Shown: positions 8,593-17,881, counted from the stretch's first letter. The stretch is DNA of 31,232 bases from Paenibacillus sp. oral taxon 786 str. D14 (GCF_000159955.1 NZ_GG695985.1:1-31232), one strand, 5' to 3'. Translations and numbers: made by a program. The notes: generated by a model not told the origin, from the letters alone.

Positions 8593-8600
8593 CATTGGGA

Positions 8601-9524
8601 TTACTTCAGATCGGCGACGGCGGATTCCAGATCGGGGAAAGCGAAGGTGAATCCTGCGTCCAGCATAGCTTGGGGGATGACCTTCTGCCCCTCGAGCAGC
8701 AGCAAGGACATCTCGCCTAAACCCGTTCGGAGCACTGGTGCCGGGAGCGGCAGCCAGAAGGGACGGTGATGCAAGCGGCAGACCGTGCGTCCGAATTCCC
8801 GGTTCGTCACCGGCTGTGGACTTACCGCGTTCACCGGCCCGTGAATGGACGGATGCGTTGCACAATAATCCATCAGCCTTACCATGTCTCGCAGGTGAAT
8901 CCATGGGACCCATTGCTTGCCGCTGCCGAGGCTACCTCCAAAGCCCAGCAAATAGGGCAGACGCATCAAGGGGTAAGCGCCGCCATCCCGCCCCAGCACG
9001 ACTCCGGTGCGCAGCTTAACAAGGCGGACTCCACGGAACTCCCGGTCCGCCGTCTCTTCCCAGGCCGCAGTCACCTCGGCGAGAAAATCGGGAGGCGGCG
9101 ATGGGATCGCGGTGCTCTCGTCAAACGCTTCGGTGAACGAGGGGCCGTAGATCCCCACAGCGGAGCCTTGCACGACAACCTCGGGCTTTCGCTTCATTCG
9201 CTCCACGGCGCGTGCTGCCGCCCGGGTGGACTCCAGGCGGGATTCCAATATCCGCCGTTTCGCCTGCTGTGACCACCGCTGGTTCAGCGTAGCTCCGGCC
9301 AGGTTGACGATCATTGAGGCGCCATCCAGCAACGAGGGGGTCTGCTCAACCTCCGCCCATGTCACCGAGGTAAGCCTCTCATTCCTATAGGTCGCCTCTT
9401 GCAGCCAGCGATTTCCCTTGGCCGTCCTCCGCGTAACGACCATAACCTCATGTCCAAGGTCCAGCCAATACTCGGCTAAAGCCCGGCCGATAAACCCCGA
9501 TCCCCCGAAAATGACCGCTTTCAT
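8601..9524 (-). CDS. yfhF: TIGR01777-family NAD(P)-binding epimerase-like protein (YfhF)
   Basis: A 307-residue extended short-chain dehydrogenase/epimerase-like protein. The Rossmann nucleotide-binding motif GGSGFIG is at residues 8-14, followed by NLAGA at about 73 and the family motif GSAVGIYG, in which the Tyr takes the place of the SDR catalytic Tyr. Trp-rich WVPWIHLRDM and NAVSPQPVTNREF are typical of TIGR01777 proteins. The C-terminal DUF1731 region (LPLPAPVLRTGLGEMSLLLLEGQKVIPQ) is intact. The start has AAGGAGG nine bases upstream. The substrate of this family is unknown; homologues have been linked to cell division effects in cyanobacteria and E. coli (YfcH). It stands alone and converges on the permease operon. 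Confidence 0.88.
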   Translation of the reverse strand: MKAVIFGGSGFIGRALAEYWLDLGHEVMVVTRRTAKGNRWLQEATYRNERLTSVTWAEVEQTPSLLDGASMIVNLAGATLNQRWSQQAKRRILESRLESTRAAARAVERMKRKPEVVVQGSAVGIYGPSFTEAFDESTAIPSPPPDFLAEVTAAWEETADREFRGVRLVKLRTGVVLGRDGGAYPLMRLPYLLGFGGSLGSGKQWVPWIHLRDMVRLMDYCATHPSIHGPVNAVSPQPVTNREFGRTVCRLHHRPFWLPLPAPVLRTGLGEMSLLLLEGQKVIPQAMLDAGFTFAFPDLESAVADLK

Positions 9525-9607
9525 GCGGCAAAACCTCCTTCATGCAAAAACATCCAGCAACCTAGTGCAAAACAAGGTGCCGGATGTGATTTTGCGCGGG
9601 TAGATGT

Positions 9608-10081
9608 TTATTTGTTCATTAGATGTTGGTAAGGGCGATAATCGATCTGATTTTTCTCCAAAAACTTGACGAGGAACTTGTTGTCGCGTTTCGGCGTGGC
9701 TATGATATAGCCTCGGATGCAGTGCTCCTGCGTAACCTCGGAGGCGTTCTCCTGCACCGCGATTTTGCCGATCTCGGCGGCAATCGAATGCTTGGCGATA
9801 TCCCGGAACGGCCCCGGAACCGGCTCAACCAACCGGTCGAGGAATGCCTTGGTCTCGTCAGTCCAGAGATGGCGGCTCTTCTCAACCCAATAGTTCTGCC
9901 AATCCAGCTTCGACATGCCGTCCGCCTTCGGGAGCACTTTCAGGAATTTGCGGAACATAAAGTAACCGCCGATCGCCATCATGCCTAGCAGCACGAAGCC
10001 CCAAAACGCAATACTGTTCATAAACCAGCGGTTTGGGCCTTGGGCGGTCAATATGTAAACGGTCGTTTGCAGCACATTCAT
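9608..10081 (-). CDS. DUF2621 family membrane protein
   Basis: A 157-residue protein of the DUF2621 type known from Bacillus and Paenibacillus (YneK-like). A hydrophobic helix at about 22-43 anchors it in the membrane. The remaining part is a small soluble helical domain with the pattern W-TDETKAFLDRL-VPGPFRDIAKHSIAAEIGK and EVTQEHCIRGYI, which resembles the short helical domain found at the C-terminus of protochlorophyllide-reductase-like subunits (PCP_red). That resemblance is by eye only. The start is uncertain: ATG at 10081 and GTG at 10084 both sit too close to the only GAGG. No function is known. Confidence 0.7.
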   Translation of the reverse strand: MNVLQTTVYILTAQGPNRWFMNSIAFWGFVLLGMMAIGGYFMFRKFLKVLPKADGMSKLDWQNYWVEKSRHLWTDETKAFLDRLVEPVPGPFRDIAKHSIAAEIGKIAVQENASEVTQEHCIRGYIIATPKRDNKFLVKFLEKNQIDYRPYQHLMNK

Positions 10082-10101
10082 CACCTCGGAACGGATTTCG
10101 C

Positions 10102-10113
10102 TTTTCGCGAAAA
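10102..10113. promoter_or_regulatory. 12-base palindrome upstream of DUF2621 gene
   Basis: TTTTCGCGAAAA is a perfect palindrome about 20 bases upstream of the DUF2621 start, in the AT-rich divergent region shared with nfo (10085-10257). It could be an operator, but no matching regulator is recognised and it might be chance in AT-rich DNA. Confidence 0.3.
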
Positions 10114-10257
10114 ATTCAGCTATTATGAATAGTAGAAATTAAATCTTTCAAATCAGAGATAATCAGCTAAAATTATACCTTATTTCTTTATTTATTTCAG
10201 CATTCAAGCTAAAATAGGTTTGTTTAGCGATTTAATGTCCAAAAGGGGGAAAACACT

Positions 10258-11370
10258 TTGCTGAAAATTGGTTCCCATGTTTCGTTCTCGGACAAGGGCC
10301 TGCCCAGCGCTACGGCCGAGGCGGTGAGCTACGGCTCCAGCTCGTTCATGATATACACCGGGGCACCGCAAAACACGCGGCGTAAACCGATTGAATCGAT
10401 GAATATTGAAGAAGGCAAAGCGGCGATGGAGCAAGCCGGGATCGGCGAAATCGTGGTCCATGCGCCTTATATTATCAATTTGGGTTCTTATAAATCCAAC
10501 ACCTATCAGCTCGCAGTTGACTTCCTGCAGGAGGAAATCCGCCGCACGCATGCGCTTGGTGTACGTAACATCGTGCTTCATCCCGGCGCTTTTACGGACA
10601 AGGATGCCGAATATGGGGTGAACCGCATTGCAGAGGGACTAAACGAAGTCCTGAACGGAACCAACGAAACGGATGTGTGCATCGCCCTGGAAACGATGGC
10701 CGGCAAAGGCACAGAGGTAGGGCGGAGCTTCGAGGAGATCGCGCAGATTATCGACAAAGTCCAACACAACGAGCGGTTAACGATCTGCCTCGATACCTGC
10801 CATATCCATGATGCGGGGTACGATATTGTCAACGATTTGGACGGGGTACTGAAGAAGTTCGATGACACGATCGGATTAAAGCGGATTGAAGTCGTTCATA
10901 TCAATGACAGCAAAAATCCGGTAGGCGCGGCCAAAGACCGCCATGCACCGATTGGCTCCGGCTGGATCGGATTCGAAGCGATCAATCGCGTTGTGCACCA
11001 CGATGCGCTGCAAGGCCGGCCGTTCATTCTGGAGACGCCTTGGGTCGGGAAGGATGCGAAGACGCAACGTCCGATGTACGAAGTGGAAATCGCGCTGCTG
11101 CGGGGGAACGTTGCCGAACGGTTTGGCGATGCCTTCCTGAGCGATGTGGAGCGTTTGGCTGACTTTTTCGCCAAGCAGGACATCCATTCGCGTTCCTTTG
11201 TGTTAGACACGTGGAATCTGCTCAAAAACGACGCCAAAGCGAAAAAAGCGGACCCGCGTGAACCGATGGAACGCTTATACGACCTTACCGTGGAAGCAAG
11301 CTTATTCCCGGATCTGACGGAAGAGCAGATCAACCATCGCCTGGTGGCCTGGTTCGCCAGCGGTAAATAA
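10258..11370 (+). CDS. nfo: Endonuclease IV (apurinic/apyrimidinic endonuclease) with C-terminal extension
   Basis: An AP endonuclease of the Nfo family, which cuts DNA 5' of abasic sites in base excision repair. All nine zinc ligands of the family can be placed: His68, His108, Glu145, Asp179, His182, His214, Asp227, His229 and Glu259, in [39 protein letters not shown] and ILETP. The start is TTG at 10258, with AAGGGGG seven to eight bases upstream and no better ATG. At 370 residues it is longer than the usual 280-300: the canonical domain ends near residue 282, and about 88 extra residues follow, helical in appearance and containing [15 protein letters not shown] and [14 protein letters not shown]. 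The role of this tail is not known. Confidence 0.95.
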   Translation: MLKIGSHVSFSDKGLPSATAEAVSYGSSSFMIYTGAPQNTRRKPIESMNIEEGKAAMEQAGIGEIVVHAPYIINLGSYKSNTYQLAVDFLQEEIRRTHALGVRNIVLHPGAFTDKDAEYGVNRIAEGLNEVLNGTNETDVCIALETMAGKGTEVGRSFEEIAQIIDKVQHNERLTICLDTCHIHDAGYDIVNDLDGVLKKFDDTIGLKRIEVVHINDSKNPVGAAKDRHAPIGSGWIGFEAINRVVHHDALQGRPFILETPWVGKDAKTQRPMYEVEIALLRGNVAERFGDAFLSDVERLADFFAKQDIHSRSFVLDTWNLLKNDAKAKKADPREPMERLYDLTVEASLFPDLTEEQINHRLVAWFASGK

Positions 11371-11409
11371 GATATAGATAACACAAGAAGCAAGGGGATC
11401 GGAAGAACA

Positions 11410-12309
11410 ATGGATACACATGTCAAAACGGGCGGACAACCCGTAAAGCCTTATGAAAGCAATCGTGCGCGCATGCTGATTTCCTGTCCGGACGGACCGG
11501 GGATCGTTGCGGCCGTATCCCGCTTCCTGTATGAGCATGGAGCGAATATCGTGCAATCGGACCAATATACGATGGACCCCGAGGGCGGGATGTTTTTTAT
11601 GCGGATCGAATTTGATTTGGACGGATTGGACGGGCGGATCGACGCGCTCAAAAGCGATTTTGAAGCGATTGCTTCGCAGTTCCGGATGCAGTGGAACATC
11701 TATCAGCTCAGCCGCAAAAAGAAGCTGGCCATCTTCGTGTCGAAGGAGGATCATTGCCTCGTCGAGCTGCTCTGGCAGTGGCAGGCCGGCGACCTGGACG
11801 CTGAAATCTCTATGGTGGTGAGCAACCATCCGGATATGAAGGAGTACGTCGAGTCGTTTGGGATTCCGTATTACCATATCCCTGTGACGCCGGAGACCAA
11901 ACACGAAGCGGAGCAAAAGCAACTCGAGATCGTTAGCGGCAAGGTTGACCTGATCGTGCTGGCGAGATACATGCAAATTCTCTCTCCGGCCTTGATCGAG
12001 CCGTACCGCAATCGTTTGATCAACATCCACCATTCGTTCCTGCCTGCTTTTGTCGGGGGAAAACCGTACGCCCAAGCGTATAACCGCGGGGTAAAGATCA
12101 TCGGTGCCACCGCGCATTACGTGACGGAGGAGCTGGATGGCGGCCCAATCATTGAGCAAGACGTGCAGCGTGTCAGCCACCGTGACGATGTGAGCGAGCT
12201 GAAGCGCATCGGCCGCACCATCGAACGGGTCGTGTTAGCCCGGGCAGTGAAATGGCATATCGAAGATCGGATTTTGGTGCATCAAAACAAGACGGTTGTG
12301 TTTAACTAA
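11410..12309 (+). CDS. purU: Formyltetrahydrofolate deformylase
   Basis: A 299-residue enzyme that hydrolyses 10-formyltetrahydrofolate to tetrahydrofolate and formate, balancing one-carbon pools. After a short 15-20 residue lead, an N-terminal ACT domain (ISCPDGPGIVAAVSRFLYEH) occupies about 18-90. A formyltransferase fold follows with the catalytic Asn-His-Asp set: the IHHSFLPAF motif and HYVTEELDGGPIIEQD. The final TIERVVLARAVKWH is typical of PurU and separates it from purN and fmt. It follows nfo by 39 bases with no terminator, so the two may be cotranscribed, and it is closed by a strong terminator. Confidence 0.95.
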   Translation: MDTHVKTGGQPVKPYESNRARMLISCPDGPGIVAAVSRFLYEHGANIVQSDQYTMDPEGGMFFMRIEFDLDGLDGRIDALKSDFEAIASQFRMQWNIYQLSRKKKLAIFVSKEDHCLVELLWQWQAGDLDAEISMVVSNHPDMKEYVESFGIPYYHIPVTPETKHEAEQKQLEIVSGKVDLIVLARYMQILSPALIEPYRNRLINIHHSFLPAFVGGKPYAQAYNRGVKIIGATAHYVTEELDGGPIIEQDVQRVSHRDDVSELKRIGRTIERVVLARAVKWHIEDRILVHQNKTVVFN

Positions 12310-12338
12310 CCGGCCGTGCAGTTTCCATTCGAGCAAAG

Positions 12339-12382
12339 AAAAACCGGCATCCCAGACGGCTTGTCATGGGTGCCGGTTTTTT
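12339..12382 (+). terminator. Rho-independent terminator after purU
   Basis: CCGGCA plus CCCA (12344-12354) pairs with TGGGTGCCGG (12367-12376) with one bulged T, followed by six T (12377-12382). A-rich bases precede the stem, so the hairpin may lengthen on both sides. Confidence 0.9.
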
Positions 12383-12491
12383 GCTATGATTACGCTCCCC
12401 GTAATACATAGTCACCGGCATAAACGGCGGATGAGTAACTAAATCAACTCAAAATATTTCATTCGCGAGAGAAGGTTTGGGAATAATGGTA

Positions 12492-12520
12492 TGGAAAAGG
12501 GGAGAAGGAAGTGCTACAAT
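12492..12520 (+). promoter_or_regulatory. Predicted sigma-A promoter of tkt
   Basis: TGGAAA (12492-12497) and TACAAT (12515-12520) are spaced by 17 bases. The -10 is preceded by TG at the extended -10 position (TGCTACAAT), which would offset the imperfect -35. Confidence 0.65.
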
Positions 12521-12621
12521 AGATAAAGTCAAAATGATTTATTCAAAATGATTGTTTTGTAACCGCAGCGTTAAGGTTTCATGAGTTTCAAGATTTTTTC
12601 ATCATTAAGGAGGAAATACGA

Positions 12622-14646
12622 ATGCCACTTACAGACAACAATTCGATCGACAACCTCTCGATCACCACAATTCGTACGCTGGCGATCGACGCGATCGAAA
12701 AAGCGAAATCCGGTCATCCGGGCATGCCGATGGGCTCTGCTCCGATGGGTTATCAATTGTTCGCCAAAACGATGGTCCACAATCCAGACGAACCAACCTG
12801 GATCAACCGCGACCGTTTTGTTTTGTCCGCCGGCCACGGTTCCATGCTGCTGTACAGCTTGCTGCACCTGTGCGGTTATGACCTTCCAATGGAAGAAATC
12901 AAGCAATTCCGTCAATGGGGCAGTAAAACGCCAGGCCATCCAGAGTATGGTCACACTGCAGGCGTTGATGCAACAACCGGTCCGCTGGGCCAAGGCTTGG
13001 CCATGGCCGTTGGGATGGCGCTTGCCGAAACGCAACTGGCTGCGACCTACAATAAAGGCGATTTGAAAGTGATCGACCACTATACGTACGGCATCTGCGG
13101 CGACGGCGACCTGATGGAAGGCGTAGCCAGCGAAGCCGCATCGCTTGCCGGCCACCTGAAGCTGGGCAAATTGATCTTCCTGTATGACTCCAACGACATC
13201 TCGCTGGACGGTAAGCTGAACCTTAGCTTCTCGGAAAACGTGCGTCAACGCTTCGAAGCTTACGGCTGGCAAACGCTGCGCGTCGAAGACGGCAACGATC
13301 TGGCTGCGATCGAAGCGGCGATCGAAGAAGCGAAACGCGACACCGAACGCCCAACGCTGATCGAAGTGAAGACGATTATCGGCTACGGCAGCCCGAACAA
13401 GCAAGGGAAAGGCGGGCACGGCGGTACGCACGGCTCCCCGCTGGGACCTGAAGAAGCGAAGCTGACGAAAGAGAACTATAAATGGGTTTACGAAGAAGAT
13501 TTCTATGTTCCCCAAGAAGTGCGCGAGCATTTTGCCAAAGTCAAAGAACGCGGTATTGCGGCATATCAAGCTTGGCAAGAAACGTTCAAGCAATATAAAG
13601 CACAATATCCGGAGCTGGCTGCTCAATTCGAGCGTGCGATCGCTGGTGACCTGCCTTCCGGTTGGGATGCGAAGCTTCCGAAATACAGCCCTTCGGACAA
13701 AGCCGTTTCGACTCGCGTCGCTTCTGGTAACGCGCTGAACGGACTGGCTCCGAACGTGCCTCAGCTGCTGGGCGGCTCCGCTGACCTGGAAAGCTCGACG
13801 ATGACGCATCTGAACGACCTGGCCATGTATACGCCGGAAACCCGCGATGGCCGCAACCTGTACTTCGGCGTGCGCGAGTTCGGCATGGCTGCGGCGATGA
13901 ACGGCATCATGCTGCACGGCGGCTTGAAAGTATTCGGCGGTACGTTCTTCGTGTTCACCGACTACCTGCGTCCAGCTGTACGCTTGTCCGCTCTGATGAA
14001 GCTGCCGGTGACTTACGTGCTGACACATGACAGTATCGCGGTTGGCGAAGACGGCCCAACGCATGAACCGGTTGAACAACTAGCTTCCCTGCGCATCATC
14101 CCAGGCTTGACGGTAATCCGTCCGGCAGACGCCAACGAAACATCCGCAGCATGGGCTTATGCAGTAGAAAATAAAGCGAATCCGGTGGCCCTGGTGCTGA
14201 CGCGTCAAAACCTGCCGATCCTGGAAAACACGGCTGAAAAAGCACGCGAAGGCGTGAAGCGCGGCGGTTACGTTGTATCCGATGCGAAGGACGGCAAGCC
14301 GGTGGCTCAGATCATTGCTACAGGCTCTGAAGTTCAGCTGGCGATCAAAGCCCAAGCCGCATTGGCTGAAGAGGGCATCCATGTACGCGTCATCAGCTTG
14401 CCAAGCTGGGATCTGTTTGACAAGCAAGATCAAGCTTACAAGGACTCCGTCATCCTGCCGGATGTCAAAGCCCGCGTAGCCGTGGAAATGGCGCATCCAT
14501 TTGGTTGGGAACGTTTTGTCGGCGAGAAAGGCTCGGTCATCGGCATCGACAAGTTCGGGGCATCCGCGCCTGGCGACAGAGTGATCGAAGAGTATGGCTT
14601 TACGGTTGAGAACGTCGTTAGCCACGTGAAAGCTCAATTGAAATAA
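12622..14646 (+). CDS. tkt: Transketolase
   Basis: A 674-residue thiamine diphosphate enzyme that moves two-carbon units between ketoses and aldoses in the pentose phosphate pathway. Hallmarks in order are GHPGMPMG (about 32-39), the TPP-binding motif GDGDLMEG with its following Asn (SNDISLDG), the pyrimidine-domain stretch [17 protein letters not shown] and the transketolase signature [20 protein letters not shown], then the C-terminal domain with [10 protein letters not shown]. Length and domain order are normal. The ATG has AAGGAGGA eight bases upstream. The gene appears to be under its own promoter and is followed by a perfect 14-base-pair hairpin and then ppnP. Confidence 0.98.
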   Translation: MPLTDNNSIDNLSITTIRTLAIDAIEKAKSGHPGMPMGSAPMGYQLFAKTMVHNPDEPTWINRDRFVLSAGHGSMLLYSLLHLCGYDLPMEEIKQFRQWGSKTPGHPEYGHTAGVDATTGPLGQGLAMAVGMALAETQLAATYNKGDLKVIDHYTYGICGDGDLMEGVASEAASLAGHLKLGKLIFLYDSNDISLDGKLNLSFSENVRQRFEAYGWQTLRVEDGNDLAAIEAAIEEAKRDTERPTLIEVKTIIGYGSPNKQGKGGHGGTHGSPLGPEEAKLTKENYKWVYEEDFYVPQEVREHFAKVKERGIAAYQAWQETFKQYKAQYPELAAQFERAIAGDLPSGWDAKLPKYSPSDKAVSTRVASGNALNGLAPNVPQLLGGSADLESSTMTHLNDLAMYTPETRDGRNLYFGVREFGMAAAMNGIMLHGGLKVFGGTFFVFTDYLRPAVRLSALMKLPVTYVLTHDSIAVGEDGPTHEPVEQLASLRIIPGLTVIRPADANETSAAWAYAVENKANPVALVLTRQNLPILENTAEKAREGVKRGGYVVSDAKDGKPVAQIIATGSEVQLAIKAQAALAEEGIHVRVISLPSWDLFDKQDQAYKDSVILPDVKARVAVEMAHPFGWERFVGEKGSVIGIDKFGASAPGDRVIEEYGFTVENVVSHVKAQLK

Positions 14647-14657
14647 TTTTAGTGTAA

Positions 14658-14692
14658 GTTCAACAAGTCGGGTCAAGGCCGACTTGTTGAAC
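14658..14692 (+). terminator. 14-bp perfect hairpin between tkt and ppnP
   Basis: GTTCAACAAGTCGG (14658-14671) pairs perfectly with CCGACTTGTTGAAC (14679-14692) around a 7-base loop. No T-run follows, so it may act as a 3'-end stabiliser or leaky terminator between tkt and ppnP rather than a complete stop. Confidence 0.55.
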
Positions 14693-14727
14693 AACCTCTT
14701 GTTAGGGGATGGAAGGGAGAGGGGAAC

Positions 14728-15057
14728 GTGACCCAGCAACTGCAAAATGTGACTGTAGATAAGCAAGCCAACATCTATTTCGACGGCAAAGTCACGAGCC
14801 GGACCGTATGGCTTCCAGACGGAAGCAAACTGACGCTGGGGATCATGCTCCCCGGGGAGTACGAATTCGGCACGGATTCGCTGGAAGTGATGGACATCTT
14901 GTCCGGGGACCTGAAGGTGCTGCTTCCGGGCGAAACGCTGTGGCGCGAAATTAGCGGGCGTGGAACGTTCACCGTTCCCGCCAAGTCTTCCTTCAAGCTG
15001 GAGGTGCGCAGCGTCACCGATTACTGCTGCTCCTACGGGGCAGGAGCCGAGGCGTAG
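14728..15057 (+). CDS. ppnP: Pyrimidine/purine nucleoside phosphorylase (PpnP)
   Basis: A 109-residue single-domain cupin of the PpnP (formerly DUF1255, E. coli YaiE) family, which phosphorolyses several nucleosides to the free base and ribose 1-phosphate. The family pattern is clear: [41 protein letters not shown] and [13 protein letters not shown]. The start is GTG at 14728, with GGGAGAGGGG just upstream; the protein is about 15 residues longer than E. coli PpnP, mostly at the ends. It lies 81 bases after tkt, which is functionally sensible because ribose 1-phosphate feeds the pentose phosphate pathway, but cotranscription is not certain given the hairpin between them. Confidence 0.93.
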   Translation: MTQQLQNVTVDKQANIYFDGKVTSRTVWLPDGSKLTLGIMLPGEYEFGTDSLEVMDILSGDLKVLLPGETLWREISGRGTFTVPAKSSFKLEVRSVTDYCCSYGAGAEA

Positions 15058-15080
15058 CAGCCTCCTGGCGGGATAACCAA

Positions 15081-15125
15081 AAAGGCAGGTATCAGCGAAT
15101 GAACGACAACGCTGAACCTGCCTTT
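15081..15125. terminator. Bidirectional terminator between ppnP and convergent dehydrogenase
   Basis: AAAGGCAGGT (15081-15090) pairs with ACCTGCCTTT (15116-15125) and an inner TCAGCG/CGCTGA extends the stem. A-rich bases upstream give a T-run on the minus strand, so it can serve both convergent genes. Confidence 0.85.
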
Positions 15126-15156
15126 ATGTTCCTCTCCTGTTGGAGCGTCTTTCTGA

Positions 15157-16044
15157 TTATTCGCCGATTTGCTTGCCAATCCAGGCTTCATACACTTTGA
15201 CGATGGAGGAGAGGTCCTCATCGCCGAAGCCTTGGGTTTGCCCCGCTTGGAACAGGCTCTTGGCCAGGTTCAGCATCGGGGCCGGGATGCCGGAGCCGTC
15301 GGTTAGCGCAGACGCGAGCTTCAAGTCTTTGAGCATCAACGCCAGCGAGAATTGATTCGTAAAATCATGCTCTATGATTTTGCGGCCTTTGAGCTCTGCG
15401 GCTTTACTGCCGGCGGAGCCCAACTGGACGAGCTCCAGGAAGCGGTCGGCCGGCAGACCCGACTTGGCGGCGATCGCAAAGCCTTCGGCCAGCGCCAGGT
15501 TGTTGATGCCAACGATGGTGTTGTGGGCCAGCTTGGCGACGGCGCCGCTGCCGTTGTCACCCATGTGCAGCACTTTTTTGCCCATCGTGTAAAACAGATC
15601 CGTTACTTGCGCCAGCGTCTCCGCCGAGCCGCCGACCATAAAGACGAGCGTGCCGTCGATCGCTGCCGGCGAGCTCCCGGTGACCGGGGCGTCAAGGAAC
15701 GCGCCGCCAAGTGCGGCTACCTGTTTAGCCAGACGTTGCACGAGCGCCGGTGAGATGGTGGAGCAGTCGATGACGGTCGTTCCGGGCCGGATTCCGGCTA
15801 AGACGCCGTTTTCCCCTTCGTATACTTCAGCGATGGAATCATCGTTGCTGACCATGGTGATGACAACGTCCGCTCCGGCGGCGGCTTCCTTTGGTGAAGG
15901 GGCAACGGCGGCACCCAATTCGGCTAACGGCGCTGCTTTAGAGGCGGTCCGGTTAAATACTGTTACAGGATAACCTGCGCGAAGCAGGTTCGAAGCCATC
16001 GGTGCACCCATCGTCCCGAGGCCGATAAATCCGATTGTTTTCAA
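15157..16044 (-). CDS. 3-hydroxyisobutyrate dehydrogenase family NAD(P)-dependent oxidoreductase
   Basis: About 295 residues of a beta-hydroxyacid dehydrogenase. The N-terminal Rossmann motif GFIGLGTMGAPMA, NRT at the end of beta-2 (NADP preference is likely), the substrate-binding motif FLDAPVTGSSPAA and the catalytic Lys region GAVAKLAHNTIVG are all present, as is KDLKLA near the C-terminus. Family members reduce or oxidise 3-hydroxyisobutyrate, tartronate semialdehyde, succinic semialdehyde or glyoxylate; the sequence alone does not settle the substrate. The TTG at 16044 was preferred because GGTGA lies five bases upstream and the protein then begins at the usual place; an ATG at 16080 adds 12 residues but has no ribosome binding site. 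It is a single gene with no operon partner. Confidence 0.88.
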   Translation of the reverse strand: MKTIGFIGLGTMGAPMASNLLRAGYPVTVFNRTASKAAPLAELGAAVAPSPKEAAAGADVVITMVSNDDSIAEVYEGENGVLAGIRPGTTVIDCSTISPALVQRLAKQVAALGGAFLDAPVTGSSPAAIDGTLVFMVGGSAETLAQVTDLFYTMGKKVLHMGDNGSGAVAKLAHNTIVGINNLALAEGFAIAAKSGLPADRFLELVQLGSAGSKAAELKGRKIIEHDFTNQFSLALMLKDLKLASALTDGSGIPAPMLNLAKSLFQAGQTQGFGDEDLSSIVKVYEAWIGKQIGE

Positions 16045-16195
16045 GTTCGTCACCAACTTCCCATAAGAATTGAACATCATTTAATTATTTTAGCACGGGT
16101 TGTGGAAACCTGTATATTGTGCCCTTGTCATCGCTGGGAAATTACAGTATCCTAGGTTTAAGTTATTTGAGGCGGCGTTCAGCCCGGGTTTTTTT

Positions 16196-16306
16196 AAGAT
16201 ATCAGAAAGTATAAACTTCGGGGCATTGGCATCCTGATATCGCAAGAAAAACTTCCGCTAAACGCGGTCTGTCTTCCTAGAATATACGTCGATAGACGTT
16301 TTTCTT
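16196..16306. repeat. 111-base intergenic repeat element, copy 1
   Basis: First of two head-to-tail copies of a 111-base unit upstream of pgi. It contains the inverted repeat GATATCAG (16198-16205) / CTGATATC (16234-16241), a CCGC/GCGG hairpin, a long-range inverted repeat AAGAAAAAC (16244-16252) / GTTTTTCTT (16298-16306), and the small hairpin ACGTC-GATA-GACGT followed by a T-run at its right end. No coding potential is seen. Confidence 0.85.
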
Positions 16307-16417
16307 AAGATATCAGAAAGTATAAACTTCGGAGCTTCCGCTTCCTGATATCGCAAGAAAAACTACCGCTAAACGCGGTCTGTCTACTTTGAATGTACGT
16401 CGATAGACGTTTTTCTT
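16307..16417. repeat. 111-base intergenic repeat element, copy 2
   Basis: Second copy, in the same orientation with no bases between copies, about 91 percent identical by hand alignment (10 differences, no gaps). The matching arms are at 16309-16316, 16345-16352, 16355-16363 and 16409-16417. Half of the differences fall in the loop between the GATATCAG/CTGATATC arms, so stems are better kept than the loop. It ends about 75 bases before pgi. Confidence 0.85.
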
Positions 16418-16491
16418 ACCAGACAGTATTGAACGTTTCCTCTTGGATAGGGCCAGTTAAGATAAATATTAGACGGAGGAGAGTATCAGCT

Positions 16492-17847
16492 ATGTCCAAA
16501 AAAGTGACTTTTGACTACAGTAACGCCCTGCAATTCGTTGGACAACATGAAATCGATTATTTTGCCGAGCCTGTTCGCGTTGCTCATGAGCAATTACATA
16601 ATGGCACCGGGGCAGGTTCCGACTTCCTGGGTTGGATCAACCTGCCGACCGATTATGATAAAGAAGAGTTCACCCGCATTAAGAAGGCTGCGGCCAAAAT
16701 CCAAAGCGATTCCGATGTCCTGATCGTCATCGGGATCGGCGGCTCCTACCTGGGTGCGCGCGCCGCAATCGAATCGCTGTCCCATTCGTTCTATAACCTC
16801 TTGCCGAAGGACAAGCGTAAGACGCCGGAAATTTATTTTGCCGGGAACAACATCAGCTCCACTTACGTGAATCACTTGCTTGAACTGATCGAAGGCAAAG
16901 ACTTCTCCGTGAACGTCATCTCCAAATCGGGGACGACCACGGAGCCGGCGATCGCTTTCCGTATTTTCCGTGCGGCATTAGAGAAGAAGTACGGCAAGGA
17001 AGAAGCGCGCAAACGCATTTACGCGACGACCGACAAAGCGAGAGGTGCCTTGAAGAAGCTGGCTACCGAAGAAGGCTACGAAACATTTGTGATTCCGGAC
17101 GACGTTGGTGGACGTTATTCCGTATTAACTGCGGTTGGCCTGTTGCCGATTGCGACTGCAGGTATTAATATTGAAGAAATGATGCAAGGTGCTGCCGACG
17201 CACAGAAGGAATTCAGCAACCCGAACCTGGCTGAGAACGCAAGCTACCAATATGCGGCTGTCCGGAACGCTTTGTACCGGAAAGGGAAAGTCACGGAAAT
17301 TCTCGTGAACTACGAGCCTTCCCTCCACTACGTATCGGAATGGTGGAAGCAGCTGTACGGTGAAAGTGAAGGTAAGGATTACAAAGGTATCTATCCGGCA
17401 TCGGTTGATTTCTCCACCGATTTGCACTCCATGGGCCAATTTATCCAAGAGGGCAACCGGAACATTTTTGAAACAGTCATTCAAGTAACTGAGGTGCCTA
17501 GCCACATCACGATCGAATCCGATCCGGCGGACTTGGACGGCTTGAACTTCCTGGCCGGCAAAACGCTGGACTTCGTGAACAAGAAGGCGTTCCAAGGTAC
17601 GCTGTTGGCGCATACGGATGGTCAAGTACCTAACTTGGTTGTCAATGTGCCGGATTTGACACCGTACTCCTTTGGTTACCTGGTGTATTTCTTTGAAAAA
17701 GCCTGCGGTATCAGCGGATATCTGCTGGGCGTAAATCCGTTCGACCAACCGGGTGTAGAAGCGTACAAGAAGAACATGTTTGCGCTCCTTGGCAAACCGG
17801 GGTACGAGAAGGAAAAGGCCGAACTCGAAGCGCGTCTTTCCAAGTAA
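16492..17847 (+). CDS. pgi: Glucose-6-phosphate isomerase
   Basis: A 451-residue enzyme that interconverts glucose 6-phosphate and fructose 6-phosphate in glycolysis. It belongs to the short Bacillus/Firmicute type (about 450 residues). Visible family landmarks are [16 protein letters not shown] (about 79-95), the phosphate-binding [29 protein letters not shown] (PGI signature 1 region) and the C-terminal [18 protein letters not shown] with its catalytic Lys. The ATG at 16492 has GGAGGAG ten bases upstream; an open frame reaching back to 16393 runs into the repeat element and is not used. A hairpin follows the stop. Confidence 0.98.
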   Translation: MSKKVTFDYSNALQFVGQHEIDYFAEPVRVAHEQLHNGTGAGSDFLGWINLPTDYDKEEFTRIKKAAAKIQSDSDVLIVIGIGGSYLGARAAIESLSHSFYNLLPKDKRKTPEIYFAGNNISSTYVNHLLELIEGKDFSVNVISKSGTTTEPAIAFRIFRAALEKKYGKEEARKRIYATTDKARGALKKLATEEGYETFVIPDDVGGRYSVLTAVGLLPIATAGINIEEMMQGAADAQKEFSNPNLAENASYQYAAVRNALYRKGKVTEILVNYEPSLHYVSEWWKQLYGESEGKDYKGIYPASVDFSTDLHSMGQFIQEGNRNIFETVIQVTEVPSHITIESDPADLDGLNFLAGKTLDFVNKKAFQGTLLAHTDGQVPNLVVNVPDLTPYSFGYLVYFFEKACGISGYLLGVNPFDQPGVEAYKKNMFALLGKPGYEKEKAELEARLSK

Positions 17848-17881
17848 TATAGGTAATTTCTATTAAATGTTTATCAGCGCC

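Larger units (their letters stand above)
12310..12621. other. Intergenic region purU-tkt
   Basis: This 312-base gap contains the purU terminator, about 110 bases of apparently featureless sequence, the predicted tkt promoter and a leader of about 95 bases. In the leader TCAAAATGATT occurs twice (near 12529 and 12543), a short direct repeat of unknown meaning. No small gene is supported. Confidence 0.6.

Noticed and set aside
8601..9524. Rightward open frames opposite the yfhF-type gene
   Set aside because: They are Arg/Pro/Ala-rich translations of the antisense strand without family similarity or ribosome binding sites.
12571..14079. A 502-residue open frame antisense to transketolase
   Set aside because: It is a mirror of the strong codon bias of tkt; the translation resembles no family and has no ribosome binding site.
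16196..16417. CRISPR array
   Set aside because: There are only two adjacent 111-base copies, with no short repeats separated by unique spacers and no cas genes.
16393..16491. Upstream extension of pgi by 33 codons
   Set aside because: It runs into the repeat element and adds residues foreign to the family; the ATG at 16492 has GGAGGAG upstream.
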